This document shows, piece after piece, positions 11,595 through 21,514 of a stretch of DNA of 64,000 nt. Made by a program: the position numbers and the translations under genes. Each line of letters starts with the position of its first letter. Position 1 is the stretch's first letter. The notes below the pieces were generated by a model. The model saw nothing but the letters and a program-made list of their open reading frames with translations. It searched no databases and was not told the DNA's origin. This stretch comes from Hymenopellis radicata (lineage: Eukaryota > Basidiomycota > Agaricomycetes > Agaricales > Physalacriaceae): assembly GCA_015501595.1 (NCBI GenBank), contig JADNRX010000170.1, forward strand, positions 1 through 64,000. Direction: 5' to 3'.

Positions 11595-13413
11595 ATGGAC
11601 ATCGACCAAGCCGAAGATACGCAGCCTAGCAGCTCACAGTCCAAGCGCCAGCTGATCGTACCCGTCGACGATGCCCATCCGTTCGACCTTGAAGGCTATA
11701 TTTCCAACTATTCAGGTGGCGTCCATGAGGCAATCTTTGTCGCGACTGTACTAACCGCCATCATCTAGGCCGAACCGTCGTGGATCGCCTTATCCACATT
11801 ATCACTCTCTGCCCATCGATAGCCGTCGATGCGTATCAGCTCGCTGTTCAGCACGTACACCAGTCGCGGGACCCATCCCAGTTCCAGCTCCTCGCATCTA
11901 CTTATGAACATGTCGCCTCAAACTCTGAATTCTCCCTTCCACCGCTCTCAGAACTACCATCGTTGAATGGAAAATGGGCCGACGAGGTTGCTGCCAAGAA
12001 CCACGCCGAAAAAGTCAAGCTTGAGAACGAGCTCAAGACGTACAATAACAACATGATCAAAGAAAGCATACGCGTACGTTCACATTCTCATGATTCTTCC
12101 TTTGTTCATTCATTCTGTTTCTGTAGATGGCTCATCGCGACTTGGGAGATTTCTATCGCTCTGTCGGCGACTACTCAACTTCATTGAAACATTACACCAA
12201 ATCCCGAGAGTATTGCACCACCAGTCAGCACGTCCTGGACATGTGTCTCTCAGTTCTTGAGGTAAATGCTTTGCCTGATCTCCAGCGTTAATTTCTTGAC
12301 ATGCCTCGATCCAGCTTCTCATCGAGCAGAGAAATTATGGTCATATCCCTACTTACGTCTTCAAGGCTGACGCCGCTCTCGAAGCTGCCGTCGCTGCCGC
12401 TGCCCAAGCCAGCGCTAATCCCAGCGGTCCTACTCCTATGGTCTCAGTGGGCAAAAAGAGCAGTCCGGAACGTGACCGCGTGAGGAGCAAACTTGATTTA
12501 GCTTCTTCTCTATCTGCTCTTGGCCAATCAGCCTACGAGAAGGCGTCTTACGCTCTTCTTCGTCTGGGGCCCACCAAAGATCTTGGAGACTGGGTTGGAA
12601 AGGCATGTATGTCCTTCAGAATGCGAATATTTTCTCATACTCTCGGCAGATCATATCTCCTGGGGACATTGCAATCTATGGAACCTTGTGCGCGATGGCG
12701 AGTTTGTCGCGATCTGCATTCAAAGCCCAAGTCATTGATAACCCATCATTTGGTGTATACATTGAACAAGAGCCTTACCTCCGTGAGCTTATCGAGGCCT
12801 ATATGGCGAGCAAGTTCCAGAGCGTGTTAGAAATCCTGCAACGCTTCTCTGTACGCGAACAGCCCTTCATCGGCCATAATGCATTCATTGACATTGACTT
12901 AGACGCGTCACTATATTGATGTTCACCTCACTTCTCATGTGACCCATCTTATGGAGAAGATCAAGAATCGGGCAGTCGTGCTCTATTTCCAACCATTCTC
13001 CTCCATCCGACTTGATAGGATGAGCCAGGCGTTCGGGTGGACAGTAAACGAGGTCGAAATGCAAGTGGTTACCCTCATTCAGTCCGGCAATATCCAAGGC
13101 CGAGTCGATAGTCAGAATAAGGTAATTCGCATCCGTTTTCTGTAGAAAGACTCAAAAGCCGACCTTTCTCCAGATTCTCCAAGTAAAGAAGGTCGACCAT
13201 CGAACTGATCTATTCGCCCGCGCCATGAAGGCTGGTGTTGACATGCAGAATGCGAATAGGAAGCTTCTGCTTCGTATGAAACTGTACGTTTCTTCTCTGT
13301 TACACCGGAAGTCTATCCTTCTCACGATTCATAGCCAACAAGCTGACCTGGTCATCAAACCGCCTAAGAGCCACCAGAATACAATGTCGGACTATATTCA
13401 AGTCGAACAGTAA
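11595..13413 (+). CDS. CSN1: COP9 signalosome subunit 1 (PCI domain)
   Basis: Subunit of the COP9 signalosome, which removes Nedd8 from cullin-RING ubiquitin ligases. It begins [20 protein letters not shown]. Helical repeats follow ([33 protein letters not shown]), then [20 protein letters not shown] and the PCI winged-helix domain ([38 protein letters not shown]). The end is [20 protein letters not shown]...SDYIQVEQ. The 12603-12649 intron appears to have a GC donor, because the GT two codons later gives the wrong phase; a weak GT at 12594 is the alternative. Intact and of family length (about 480 residues). Confidence 0.92.
12603..12649 (+). other. Candidate GC-AG intron in CSN1
   Basis: The join ...GTT GGA AAG|GCATGT...CGGCAG|ATC ATA TCT gives [15 protein letters not shown] in frame. 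The visible gtatgt at 12607 is in phase 1 and leads to a stop after the join. The alternative donor gttgga at 12594 keeps frame but deletes VGK. Length 47 nt. Confidence 0.6.
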
Positions 13414-14408
13414 AGCCGTTGCCTGAGCCTCGTGCGGTAATTGACTAGCTTACATCAAATGCTTTCGATGTGTTTTCATAGACAGTACTTCGCATGATCT
13501 CAATTTGTATACTAGCACATGTACTTCTGCACGCATGAAACTAAGCCGTGTCGACTTCTTTTCATATCGACAGAAATAACCTCTCCACGCTGTCACACGC
13601 GGACTTTGTCCGCCCGCATCATTTGGCTGCATTAGTAGCTGCGAAAGTGGGCGCAATTTCCTCTGGGCCTCTGAGTCTGAAGTAAGCTTTGTCAGATACT
13701 CCATGGTGTCCAAGTCTGTTACAGTATGAAGGTTGTTCGACACTCGAACGTACGATACGGGGGTTTCATGTTAGAAACAGTGCCACAGTGTGCGCGGGGC
13801 GTGGTATTTAGGTCAAATCGGCCTGATGCTCCTCCAACACATAAAACTGTGGCGCATAAAGCAGACCACGTGACCCGCGATATCGTGCTCTGGCCACTGA
13901 GCTACGGAGCCCATGGGTGTGGGACGCTCTGATGCCTAGGGATCGTGACGGTCGACTTGACACGGCTCGATGAACCTTGATCAAGTCCCTGTTACGAATG
14001 CATCTCGATTTCATTTACGGCTTGAGCGCGTCTTGTAGAATCGGAGTTAGAGTTTACTCAATTGTAAGGATGCCCCCGCCCCCTAGCGACAAATGTATTC
14101 TACGGAGAAGGAGAGCGCGGTTCCGCGCCTTCCGTGATCACCCGCATGTAAAACACAAGGTAGACCAGAGAAGCGTGAAATGGGAGCGCAGAGGATGTAA
14201 ACTGGCTAGAACGCGAGGTGGAGTGTAACAAAGCTGAGCGCAGCCTGGCATTGAATGGAGGTCACTTGAGCACCAAACGCGGTTAAGGCTGACTTCCGCG
14301 GAAGGACCGCGATAACATCACACTCGGATGATCGGACCGCAATTGAGATGACCCTCACCGTCGTCGGGCAGGGTTCTTGCCCTCCATCCCCTTCCTCCAC
14401 GCCTTGCA
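13414..14408. other. No gene recognised
   Basis: About 1 kb between CSN1 and the ACT-domain gene. Open frames are short and show no motifs or splice structure. It should include the CSN1 terminator and the promoter of the next gene. Confidence 0.4.
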
Positions 14409-15803
14409 ATGCAGGTGACCATCTCGCTACTGCCGACCTCGCTGTCCCTGGTCCACATCCCACGCTCGCGGCTGGCACAGCTCACCCATCCGGTGCTGCA
14501 CCACATACTGCAGCCTACTCAGACTTTCCTGAACATGACATGCAATGAGATTGAAATGAGTCTCTTCGTGGAGCGCACTGACTTGGCAGAATTCGAAAAA
14601 GTTGCCCGCCGTGACCGTCAGAGGCGGCGCGGCAGCCAAGGAAGTGCGGGAGACCCAGTAGCTCGTGAAAACGTCGAAATCTCTTATGAGATGTGGAGTG
14701 TCTTACAGATTGACTCGCACAGCGACCAGCTCGGTAAGCTGCGTCCAAATCTTTTTTTTCTAAATTTCCTCATACACGCCTCAGACAATTCTGGAGCACG
14801 GATTAATGAGCTCTCGGCACCGCTGGCGGCGGCTGGAATATCGATTTTGTACCAGTCGTCGTACATGAGTGACTTTATTTTCGTCAAGGAGAGCCGATTG
14901 CCGGAAGCTTTATCTCTTTTTTCCGCTGCTGGGTTCTCACTCTACTCTCCAAACTGCCCGCCCGCCTCCCCGACTGCCGCTGTTCTCACTCGCGCCAATT
15001 CCCCCACCGGCGTTCGGACCGACGCTGATACCGGTCCACGCAGTAAATCGCATTCCCCCCACGCTGGCCAAGTGCACGTACTTAAATCAGATCTGACATG
15101 TGTCGGTTTGCAGGACGCTGCGGCTGAACAGTGGTCTCTCAAAATTGTAAAACTCGTCGCATTTCCCGACTTGATCCAGACCCAGTCTGCATATGGCTCC
15201 CCGTCGCCCATATCCATATCAGACTCAGATAGTGATTCTGAAGATGGGTATTTTTCCCATTCTCCCTCTTCAGACACGCCTGTGTCGTCTGCGACGTCAA
15301 ATTCCCACTCTCGCTCCACTTCTGACCTCCCATCCGCCCTGAAACCTCCTTCCAAACACCTTATCAGTCCCCTCACTCCCCTTCGCATTGACACGACTCC
15401 GCTTCCTCCACCGCCCCCACCTTCTATTCCTTTTTTCAGTTTCACTCGCACAGCAGAAGGCTCGTCCCTTACCACAGACGTTCGTGTCCTTGCGGCGCTT
15501 TTCCCTGAAACGGAGCGCCATATGGTCATTTGTGGAGGAGAGCTTGATTTTCTTGATCAGTCGGCCCATATGAATCCGGAGGACGACGATGACTCGGAGC
15601 AAGAAGAAACGGGCATGCTCAGATGTCTACAGATAGACCTCCGCCGGTTTGGGTTGGACAAGCATGGTCTCGTCAACCGGTTCTCTCGCGTCCTTGAGCA
15701 AGCCAATATCAACCACATGTACAGCTCGACCGTTAAGACCGCCAATTTGCTGGTCGAGAAACGGCACGCGCTTCGAGCCCAGGCTCTCCTTCGTTCGTGC
15801 TAA
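14409..15803 (+). CDS. ACT-domain protein of the CASTOR/GATSL type
   Basis: Cytosolic ACT-domain protein related to the animal arginine sensors CASTOR1/2; the role of fungal members is not settled. It starts MQVTISLLPTSLSLVHIPRS and has the first ACT block (PTQTFLNMTCNEIEMSLF, EISYEMWSVLQIDSHSDQL). The second ACT block (SAPLAAAGISILYQSSYMSD, FIFVKESRLPEAL) directly follows an intron. VHVLKSDLTCVGLQD begins a further segment. A low-complexity Ser/Pro/Asp insert (about 15190-15440) precedes the last part (ERHMVICGGELDFLDQ, GLVNRFSRVLEQANINHMYS). The 51-nt intron at 14734-14784 is a multiple of three with no stop, so its retention would add 17 residues. Family assignment is good; ligand binding is inference. 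Confidence 0.82.
   Translation: MQVTISLLPTSLSLVHIPRSRLAQLTHPVLHHILQPTQTFLNMTCNEIEMSLFVERTDLAEFEKVARRDRQRRRGSQGSAGDPVARENVEISYEMWSVLQIDSHSDQLGKLRPNLFFLNFLIHASDNSGARINELSAPLAAAGISILYQSSYMSDFIFVKESRLPEALSLFSAAGFSLYSPNCPPASPTAAVLTRANSPTGVRTDADTGPRSKSHSPHAGQVHVLKSDLTCVGLQDAAAEQWSLKIVKLVAFPDLIQTQSAYGSPSPISISDSDSDSEDGYFSHSPSSDTPVSSATSNSHSRSTSDLPSALKPPSKHLISPLTPLRIDTTPLPPPPPPSIPFFSFTRTAEGSSLTTDVRVLAALFPETERHMVICGGELDFLDQSAHMNPEDDDDSEQEETGMLRCLQIDLRRFGLDKHGLVNRFSRVLEQANINHMYSSTVKTANLLVEKRHALRAQALLRSC
14734..14784 (+). other. Frame-neutral intron in the ACT-domain gene
   Basis: Starts gtaagc, ends cctcag after a T-rich run, and joins DSHSDQL to DNSGAR. At 51 nt without a stop codon, both spliced and retained forms are translatable. 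Family conservation favours splicing. Confidence 0.7.
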
Positions 15804-16110
15804 GCACCGTTCACTTCGTTCCCAAAACCCTCATGGTCCTGCTGTACGATCTACACGTCATTTAAATTTATGGAACCCAATCACTTTACATGGACTCCAT
15901 ATCACGCACTCACTCATTTTCTTGGATTATTTTTATACACTTACCACTTACGTACATACACATTGCCTGCCTGTTGTTGTACTTTCTCAATCATCTGTAT
16001 ACCATATTCATGCGATGTGTACCGAAAAAATGTATTTGCTACTCATTGAGTCCAAGCGAAGATCCAGATCTGCAGTAGTCAGTCACGTCACACGTCACAC
16101 CTCTTGAATC
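15804..16110. promoter_or_regulatory. Intergenic region before the cyclophilin gene
   Basis: About 300 bp, AT-rich and without a gene. It holds the 3' end of the ACT-domain gene and the cyclophilin promoter. The direct repeat gtcacgtcacacgtcacacc lies about 30 bp upstream of the ATG. Confidence 0.4.
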
Positions 16111-17102
16111 ATGACCTCCACGACGCGACCTATCGTCTTCATGGACATCAACATTGGCGAGACGCCTGCCGGCCGCATGAAGATGGAACTCTTCAGCGAC
16201 CTTGTTCCCAAGTCTGCTTTCTCTAGGATACAGCAATGCTCAACTAAATCGATTTCAGAACGGCGGAAAACTTTCGACAATTGTGCACGGGTGAATACCG
16301 GTATGCCTCAACTTGCGTAACTGTACTGGCGTGTTCTAATACTTGCATTGGGAAGACTGAACTCAAGGCCCCAGGGATACAAGAACGCGACGTTTCACAG
16401 GTGGGAATCGTGCTACCAATACTCGAGATTGCATATTCATTCCTTGATTCCGTAGAGTGTACGATCCCGATAAGAAATCAACTGTTCTTTAAACTCATGG
16501 CGCGTCTAGAGTGCCCAACTTTATGTGTCAAGGTGCGCCAACTGATACATTCCTTCGATCGTATATTTATGCACAAGAGCAGGCGGTGACTTCTTGAACG
16601 GCGATGGAACAGGATCGTTTTCGATATACGGCGACAAGTTCCCTGTATGTACCATTTGTCTCGTATCGACGCGCTTTGACGTCCTTCCAGGATGAGAACT
16701 TCCAGGAAAAGCACACCGGGCCGGGGTTGCTCTCCATGGTGCGTACATGACATGCATGATGCATATTCTCGTCTTTACCGTCTGCTTTTCAGGCCAACTC
16801 GGGACCAAACACAAATGGGTGCCAGGTAGACACCGACTCTCTATCATCTCTTCCAAATCGATGTGAATTGACGCGGTATACCTAGTTTTTCATCACCACT
16901 GCAAAATGTGACTTCCTTGACGGAAAGCACGTCGTGTTTGGACGAGTCATAGATGGGATGTTGACGCTACGAAAGATAGAGAATGTTCAAACAGGACAGA
17001 ACAACAGGCCTAAGCTCGTTGTTAAGATCACAGGTTCGTCGCTAATCTTGCTAGTCTGACAAGTTGAGCTGCTGATGCTTGACAGAATGCGGTGAAATGT
17101 AA
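16111..17102 (+). CDS. Peptidyl-prolyl cis-trans isomerase, PPIH/Cyp3 type
   Basis: Small single-domain cyclophilin. The order [103 protein letters not shown] and ITECGEM fits human PPIH (spliceosomal U4/U6 cyclophilin) better than CypA. The active-site Arg in FHR and the FMCQGG block are present. The position equivalent to CypA Trp121 is Phe (KCDFLDGKH), a change linked in other cyclophilins to weaker cyclosporin binding. At least eight introns break about 175 codons. Phase and conservation imply a 3-nt exon at 16456-16458. Starts at ATG 16111. Intact. Confidence 0.92.
16456..16458 (+). other. 3-nt micro-exon (AGT) in the cyclophilin gene
   Basis: Between CACAG (ends 16400) and AGTGCCC (starts 16510) there are 109 nt. 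Two consecutive canonical introns fit: gtgggaatcg...ttccgtag (16401-16455, 55 nt) and gtacgatccc...gcgtctag (16459-16509, 51 nt). They leave AGT between them. The product reads [15 protein letters not shown], with the exact spacing of the family (CypA FHRIIPGFMCQGGDF). A single 109-nt intron would give FHRVPNF, one residue short. Confidence 0.7.
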
Positions 17103-17261
17103 TTGTGACAAGTTCATGGATTTGTACTCTTTTGGAGAGTGACAGCGCCTTCGATAAGGCATTGATCGTGAACAGTTTGCCGGTTTACCGTTGAATCTTG
17201 CATTCTCACATTCTCATTCCGTGGGTCTTTTGGATACCATCAAGAAGATCATACTCTCATG

Positions 17262-17824
17262 TCACTTTGGCTGGCTCGAAATATCACTTCGAAAGGTAGG
17301 CGCCTCATTATCACCTTTCACATCCCATTGGAACACTGCGGCTGTTGGCGGAGGATATCGTGTGTCCACGGTGGGGAGGATGAATGATGCCTGCGGCTTC
17401 ACGTTCAGCCATCGAATGAACCTCGTATTGTTTCGTCCGCCTATCACATTAAAAGTGGCGTTCAGTACTTCCATCACGGGAGCGGAAGGCGACTTACGCT
17501 GCTTTCGAAGGAATAGAAGGATGAATAACAATGTGAGGCAGGTTCCGATAAGAACACCACCGAAGCCAACTGCGACGGCTTTTCCTCGCGAGATGCACGA
17601 GTCACATTTCAGAGGCGGACGAGGACGAGGAGGTGGAAAACGTGGTGGTCCCTGGCTGGGAAACACGGGAGGAGCGATGGTGGCACTCGAAGCAGATCCG
17701 CTAGCAGTTGGCGGGGGCTGGAACCCTGATGGTCCACCAGTCAGTGGTATGTCAGTACCTGCTGCGTCTGTTAGGTCAACCAGAAACGTGCCTAGTGAGG
17801 CAACTCACGGGCGGTGGATGACAT
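17262..17824 (-). CDS. Small single-pass membrane protein, Pro-rich
   Basis: Not assigned to a family. Exon 1 is MSSTA plus one base; an intron with a gtgagt donor follows. The protein continues with a Ser/Pro-rich segment (GFQPPPTASGSASS, PPRFPPPRPRPP), two Cys (KCDSC), and one strong membrane helix (AVAVGFGGVLIGTCLTLLFI) followed by basic LRKQR. This suggests a type III or tail-exposed membrane protein with no signal peptide. A second intron at 17497-17441 (gtaagt...gatag, 57 nt) is frame-neutral and stop-free, so two forms are possible. It ends SDISSQPK. The hydrophobic helix, the clean splice sites and the ATG support a real gene. Confidence 0.62.
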
Positions 17825-19223
17825 GGTGCAGTTGAAACCAACAGAGTGGGGCCCTTATGCTTATAAGCAGTATCCTCGGTTCATTGAGCTCGGTAGCGTT
17901 TAATTAGGACTGAGGCACGCGCCCTGGTAAGTCGCAGGATCGCGTGAGATTCCGTGAGATTAACGTTGATGATTGTCCCCCGAACATGTGGATCGCCATT
18001 GAATTTTCTCATGACCTCTTCTGTTGTTGCATCACTTGAGACCTTGGTGATAATAAATGCGGATACCGAACGGCCTACAGAACTTAGTGGGAGCCCTCGC
18101 ACACTCACAGCTTGTGCGACAGCAACTTAATTGAAGTCGATCTCGCCACCAAGTTTACTTATGAAGGCTTGCTTCAATTGCCTCCAGGCCGTGATATGTA
18201 TTCCCGTTCACATGCTTTCAACGATTAGTACTCCTGAAGAAAATCGATTGTGATAGACGACTACATTGGGAAAGAACTGTTCAGTTCGGAAACTCACTTC
18301 ACATCTTGTAGACCTTGTTTTATGACACCGGGTCATTTCATTCCAAGAGGAATGCAGAAGACCTGGAAGACAGAAATGGAAGATGACGTGGAGTACAGGA
18401 TGCGCGCATCAAAGAGGGTGAGGAATGAAAGAGCTTCACCCAACACGTTCTGGCTTTTTGTGCTAAATCGTCGAGGAAGTCTCTATTTGGTTAGCTGTGT
18501 CGTATGAAGGATCCAGAAAGTATCGGAGACTGGAGAGAGCAGAATGGAAGTCATACTTAGTGAGCAGCCGTGACAATCGCGTCCTTTTGGTGCTAGAAGC
18601 GTAGCCGGGCGACTGACTTTCCCCCCGTAACAGCCTAGCTCGAAGCTTAGTAAATGTCTACCAAATCAGTAACCAGGATGGGAGCTGGCCAAAGAATCGT
18701 CCTCGAAGAACAAAAGCTGCAAACCGCTGTAGCTATGAGCGAATACAAAAGAGTCAGGAGGAGCAGAAATCACGAACAAAGCAAGTATCAGGACGCACAG
18801 GGACCCTTGTCGTCGCCTCTCTCCGCCGGGTGAGGAGGTGCTGGGGGTCCGTTCGTCTCACTCCGATCCAGACCTGCAGAGGCCCTTTGAAAGGGGACCG
18901 CGCGCCACCATTCTGGAGAGTGAGGTCAAAGACTGAGCGCTGAGGAGCAGCCCGAGCCAGCAGCCATGGACGCAAAAAAAGGATAAAATATGCAAATTCG
19001 AAAAAGGTGGGAAATTATAGGATAAAATGTGATCGACAAAAAACTCAACAAAAATCCCGTGGAAAGCTGGCTCGTGATTTTTTGGCCACACAGTTCGAAC
19101 TAAGTTGTTGTTCTTTCTTCTTCCTGCTCCCATCAGTCAACATTCCTTCATCTGGTGCTACCCTCTTTTCCGCATACCATCCATTTGTATGTGAATTACT
19201 TTGGATGTAACATTTTTCAACTG
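17825..19223. other. Mostly non-coding; one doubtful minus-strand ORF
   Basis: About 1.4 kb without a confident gene. A 75-codon minus frame at 17881-18108 (SAFIITKVSSDATTEEVMRK) looks slightly protein-like but begins at a non-ATG codon and has no recognisable partner exon. From 18500 to 19000 I see nothing. Confidence 0.4.
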
Positions 19224-19783
19224 ATGGCTTCGTTTCAGCACAATATGACATTACAAGCATTAGTTGCTTCACATGTTTATCGACTCGCAGACGCATTGAA
19301 CAAAGGCGATTTGACAATCAAGCCGGAAATTGACGCCAAAATGCTCGCCGTGCAGGAAGCTCTGGCTTCCGAATCTCGAAGGTCTCATCGGGACCCGTCA
19401 GCAAAGGCATACCTGATATCTCGTCCTGCGTTCCAGAAGCTCCTCTCTGCATGCTTGTCGCCAGGAGACCTCTCGTCTGCACCATATCGTACAGAAGATT
19501 ACCAACTCATTCCGGATTACTCGGCATCGCTCTTCCGAGACGACAGAGCTGTCATTGCTACAGACAGTATAATTCCTATATTGAAAGAGATTCAGAGACA
19601 CACTATGGACAGCAGAGAAGACTTCATGACTTTGGTTCGCGCTGTGTGCACGCAGCCTATCAGGAAAAACCCCACTGGCAAATTCCTTCTGAATTTTCCG
19701 AAACTTTGCTTATCATGCCTTTTCCGTCTTTTTCTTCAAAAAAAGCTGAAATCAGTAAGGTTTTGAGCAAGGAAAGAAGGTAA
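19224..19783 (+). CDS. Hypothetical protein, 5' coding block
   Basis: Starts at ATG 19224 (MASFQHNMTLQALVASHVYR) and runs as a hydrophilic, helix-rich frame through LADALNKGDLTIKPEIDAKM, FQKLLSACLSPGDLSS and IIPILKEIQRHTMDSREDFM. After about 19650 the frame becomes uncertain. One frame ends at 19766; another, offset by two, reads EKPHWQIPSEFSETLLIMPF then SSKKAEISKVLSKER and reaches a phase-2 donor AG|GTAAAT near 19781. That donor matches the phase-2 acceptor at 21514, suggesting the block at 21515-22481 is the continuation. The frame change needs an unseen intron or is a frameshift. No family recognised. Confidence 0.45.
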
Positions 19784-19960
19784 ATATTTTGGATCATTTA
19801 TACAGCCTCCAGAGGACGCGGTCATTAACAAAGTTGTCTTCTAGCCTATCGGCATAGTCGCGCCAGCCTTATCGACATTGATGAAGGCAAAGAGCAAGGC
19901 AGTCGAAACGGAAAATCGTCAAGTCCATTTGAAACTCCGACGCGGACCGATGGACCGATG

Positions 19961-20046
19961 GCCTGCATCAAAACGAACCATGGCCAAACATGGTTGAACA
20001 ATTCTTGCCTTCTCCCCACGACCTGGCTACCCCACTGCGCGACGAC
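19961..20046 (+). repeat. Diverged direct repeat, copy 1
   Basis: Shares with copy 2 (20290-20381) the ordered words atcaaaacRaaccatgg, ccaaYatgg, tcaaca/tgaaca, cttctcSccaYgac and cgcgcgacgac. The copies differ by many substitutions and a few indels. In the reverse direction both encode a short WFVL-containing string. Confidence 0.6.
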
Positions 20047-20289
20047 ATTACCGACTTTGCGCAGGTCACGGCCCGCCATAGGGGAGACCTTTATGGAGAA
20101 GATGGAAAGGGGCGGTTTTGCCATCACCGCGATATGACTGCCACACGCTGCCGGAAGGCAAGCTCACCGCCGAGCCAAATCTCCTTTGTGACCTGGCCAT
20201 TCGTGCCGTAGCTTCGTAGGTCAAAGGTGTGTTGCCTCTCCCTGAAGCATAACGCACCTCACCCACCTCTAGGACAACAATACCGATTA

Positions 20290-20381
20290 GCCCGCCATAT
20301 CAAAACAAACCATGGTCCAATATGGATCAACACTTTTTTCCTTCTCGCCATGACTTGATGCCGACCACAACGCGCGACGAC
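20290..20381 (+). repeat. Diverged direct repeat, copy 2
   Basis: Second copy of the unit at 19961-20046, about 330 bp downstream, same orientation. The final word gcgcgacgac recurs again right after it. Confidence 0.6.
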
Positions 20382-21514
20382 CCATGATGCGCGACGACCA
20401 CAACGCCAAACAAGCTGTGCCGACATCGACGACTGCTGTGAAGAGCATTTTTGACACCATAACGGATGATGAGGTGCGTCTTTTTGTTTGTCCTGCCTTC
20501 TCCTCGTCGAATCAACCTGCACATTCCGTGGGCCCGCGTCTCGTCTTTCCACTTTCCTCAGTTGCACAACCTTGTGCTAACGCCGTCTTCCATTTTCCAA
20601 CGGGCGCCTGTCACACGCTTCAAGGCAAGTTCGTCAACGCCTCAACATTCGCGAGCGACGTCCGTTAGTCAATAACAAAGGTATTTTCCCCCTCTCCTCA
20701 TGTATGATGCGCCTCAACCATCTCCAGGACGACATACTGCCAGTAATATCGCCACGTACTCTGAACTGGCTTGTTCGGAGAGGCCGAGCAACCCATCCAC
20801 CTCGCAGCTTAACATGTGTGCTACTCAAGCCGCTGTACGTGCACTGTCCTCCGTCTACTCACAAAGCTAACCGTTATTTAGACCAATCATACCCGACAGT
20901 TGCTTTCGCGCGCGCGCAATTATGACCAACGTGACGACGAGTCATGAGCTGGAACGATAGCTGTTTGTTGGTACGTCGCGTGCTGCTTATTCACAGCGCA
21001 AGTAGGCTCACATTTTTTACAGTAACGCGCGGCTTACGTCGGCAACGCCCAATACGCCAACGACGACTTGAACCTCATTAAGAGTGATGCCGTCGCGAGG
21101 CGACGTCCATGCCAATGCGGTGTGCTAGGAGACTCGCTCCTACTACCTCACCTCCATCCTCTTCTACCACATTGCTGCCCTGTTGTCGAGGGTGGTTGGT
21201 CCTTATGACTCTGTTTGCTATGTATTGTCTTTAGTGTCATGCCCATACCATATTGTAGCCTCTGTGTCCGTAGTCGCCCATAATATGATGTGCTTTTACT
21301 CTCCATTTGTGTGCTCCCGGGATCTAAGCAGCAAAACAATCAGTCAAACCTCGCTTGTAAGAGCTCTGATCCTGCCTTATCGAAGCTAAAATCAGCTTTA
21401 TGAAAAGGAGGGATACCGAAGATTTGCAAAACCAGCAAATCTATTGAAACATCTTAATTCCGGTATTTCGTGGTTATTCTACCTTTTCGTATGATTTTTG
21501 CTGTTATTTGCCAG

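Larger units (their letters stand above)
19784..21514. other. Decayed, repeat-bearing insert, possibly a giant intron
   Basis: About 1.7 kb in which scattered coding-like fragments occur without a continuous gene. Examples are AVPTSTTAVKSIFDTITDDE at about 20405-20475, followed by a clean gtgcgt...cctcag intron and NLVLTPSSIFQRAPVTRF; and SRARNYDQRDDES near 20910-20935. It contains a diverged direct repeat (19961-20046 and 20290-20381). The 13-mer AAGCTRAAATCAG occurs close to both ends (about 19744 and 21382), which could be an old target duplication but is also expected by chance. No reverse transcriptase or transposase motif was found. Confidence 0.4.

Noticed and set aside
14942..15529. 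195-codon minus-strand open frame
   Set aside because: Antisense shadow of the Ser/Pro-rich part of the ACT-domain gene; Gly/Val/Arg-biased with no ATG-led motif or splice sites.
19744..21394. Imperfect 13-mer AAGCTRAAATCAG near both ends of the insert as a target-site duplication
   Set aside because: A 13-mer with one mismatch is expected about once by chance in a stretch this long, so it is not evidence on its own.
19784..21514. Retrotransposon or DNA transposon with intact coding capacity
   Set aside because: No reverse transcriptase, integrase or transposase motifs and no terminal repeats found; only degraded repeats.
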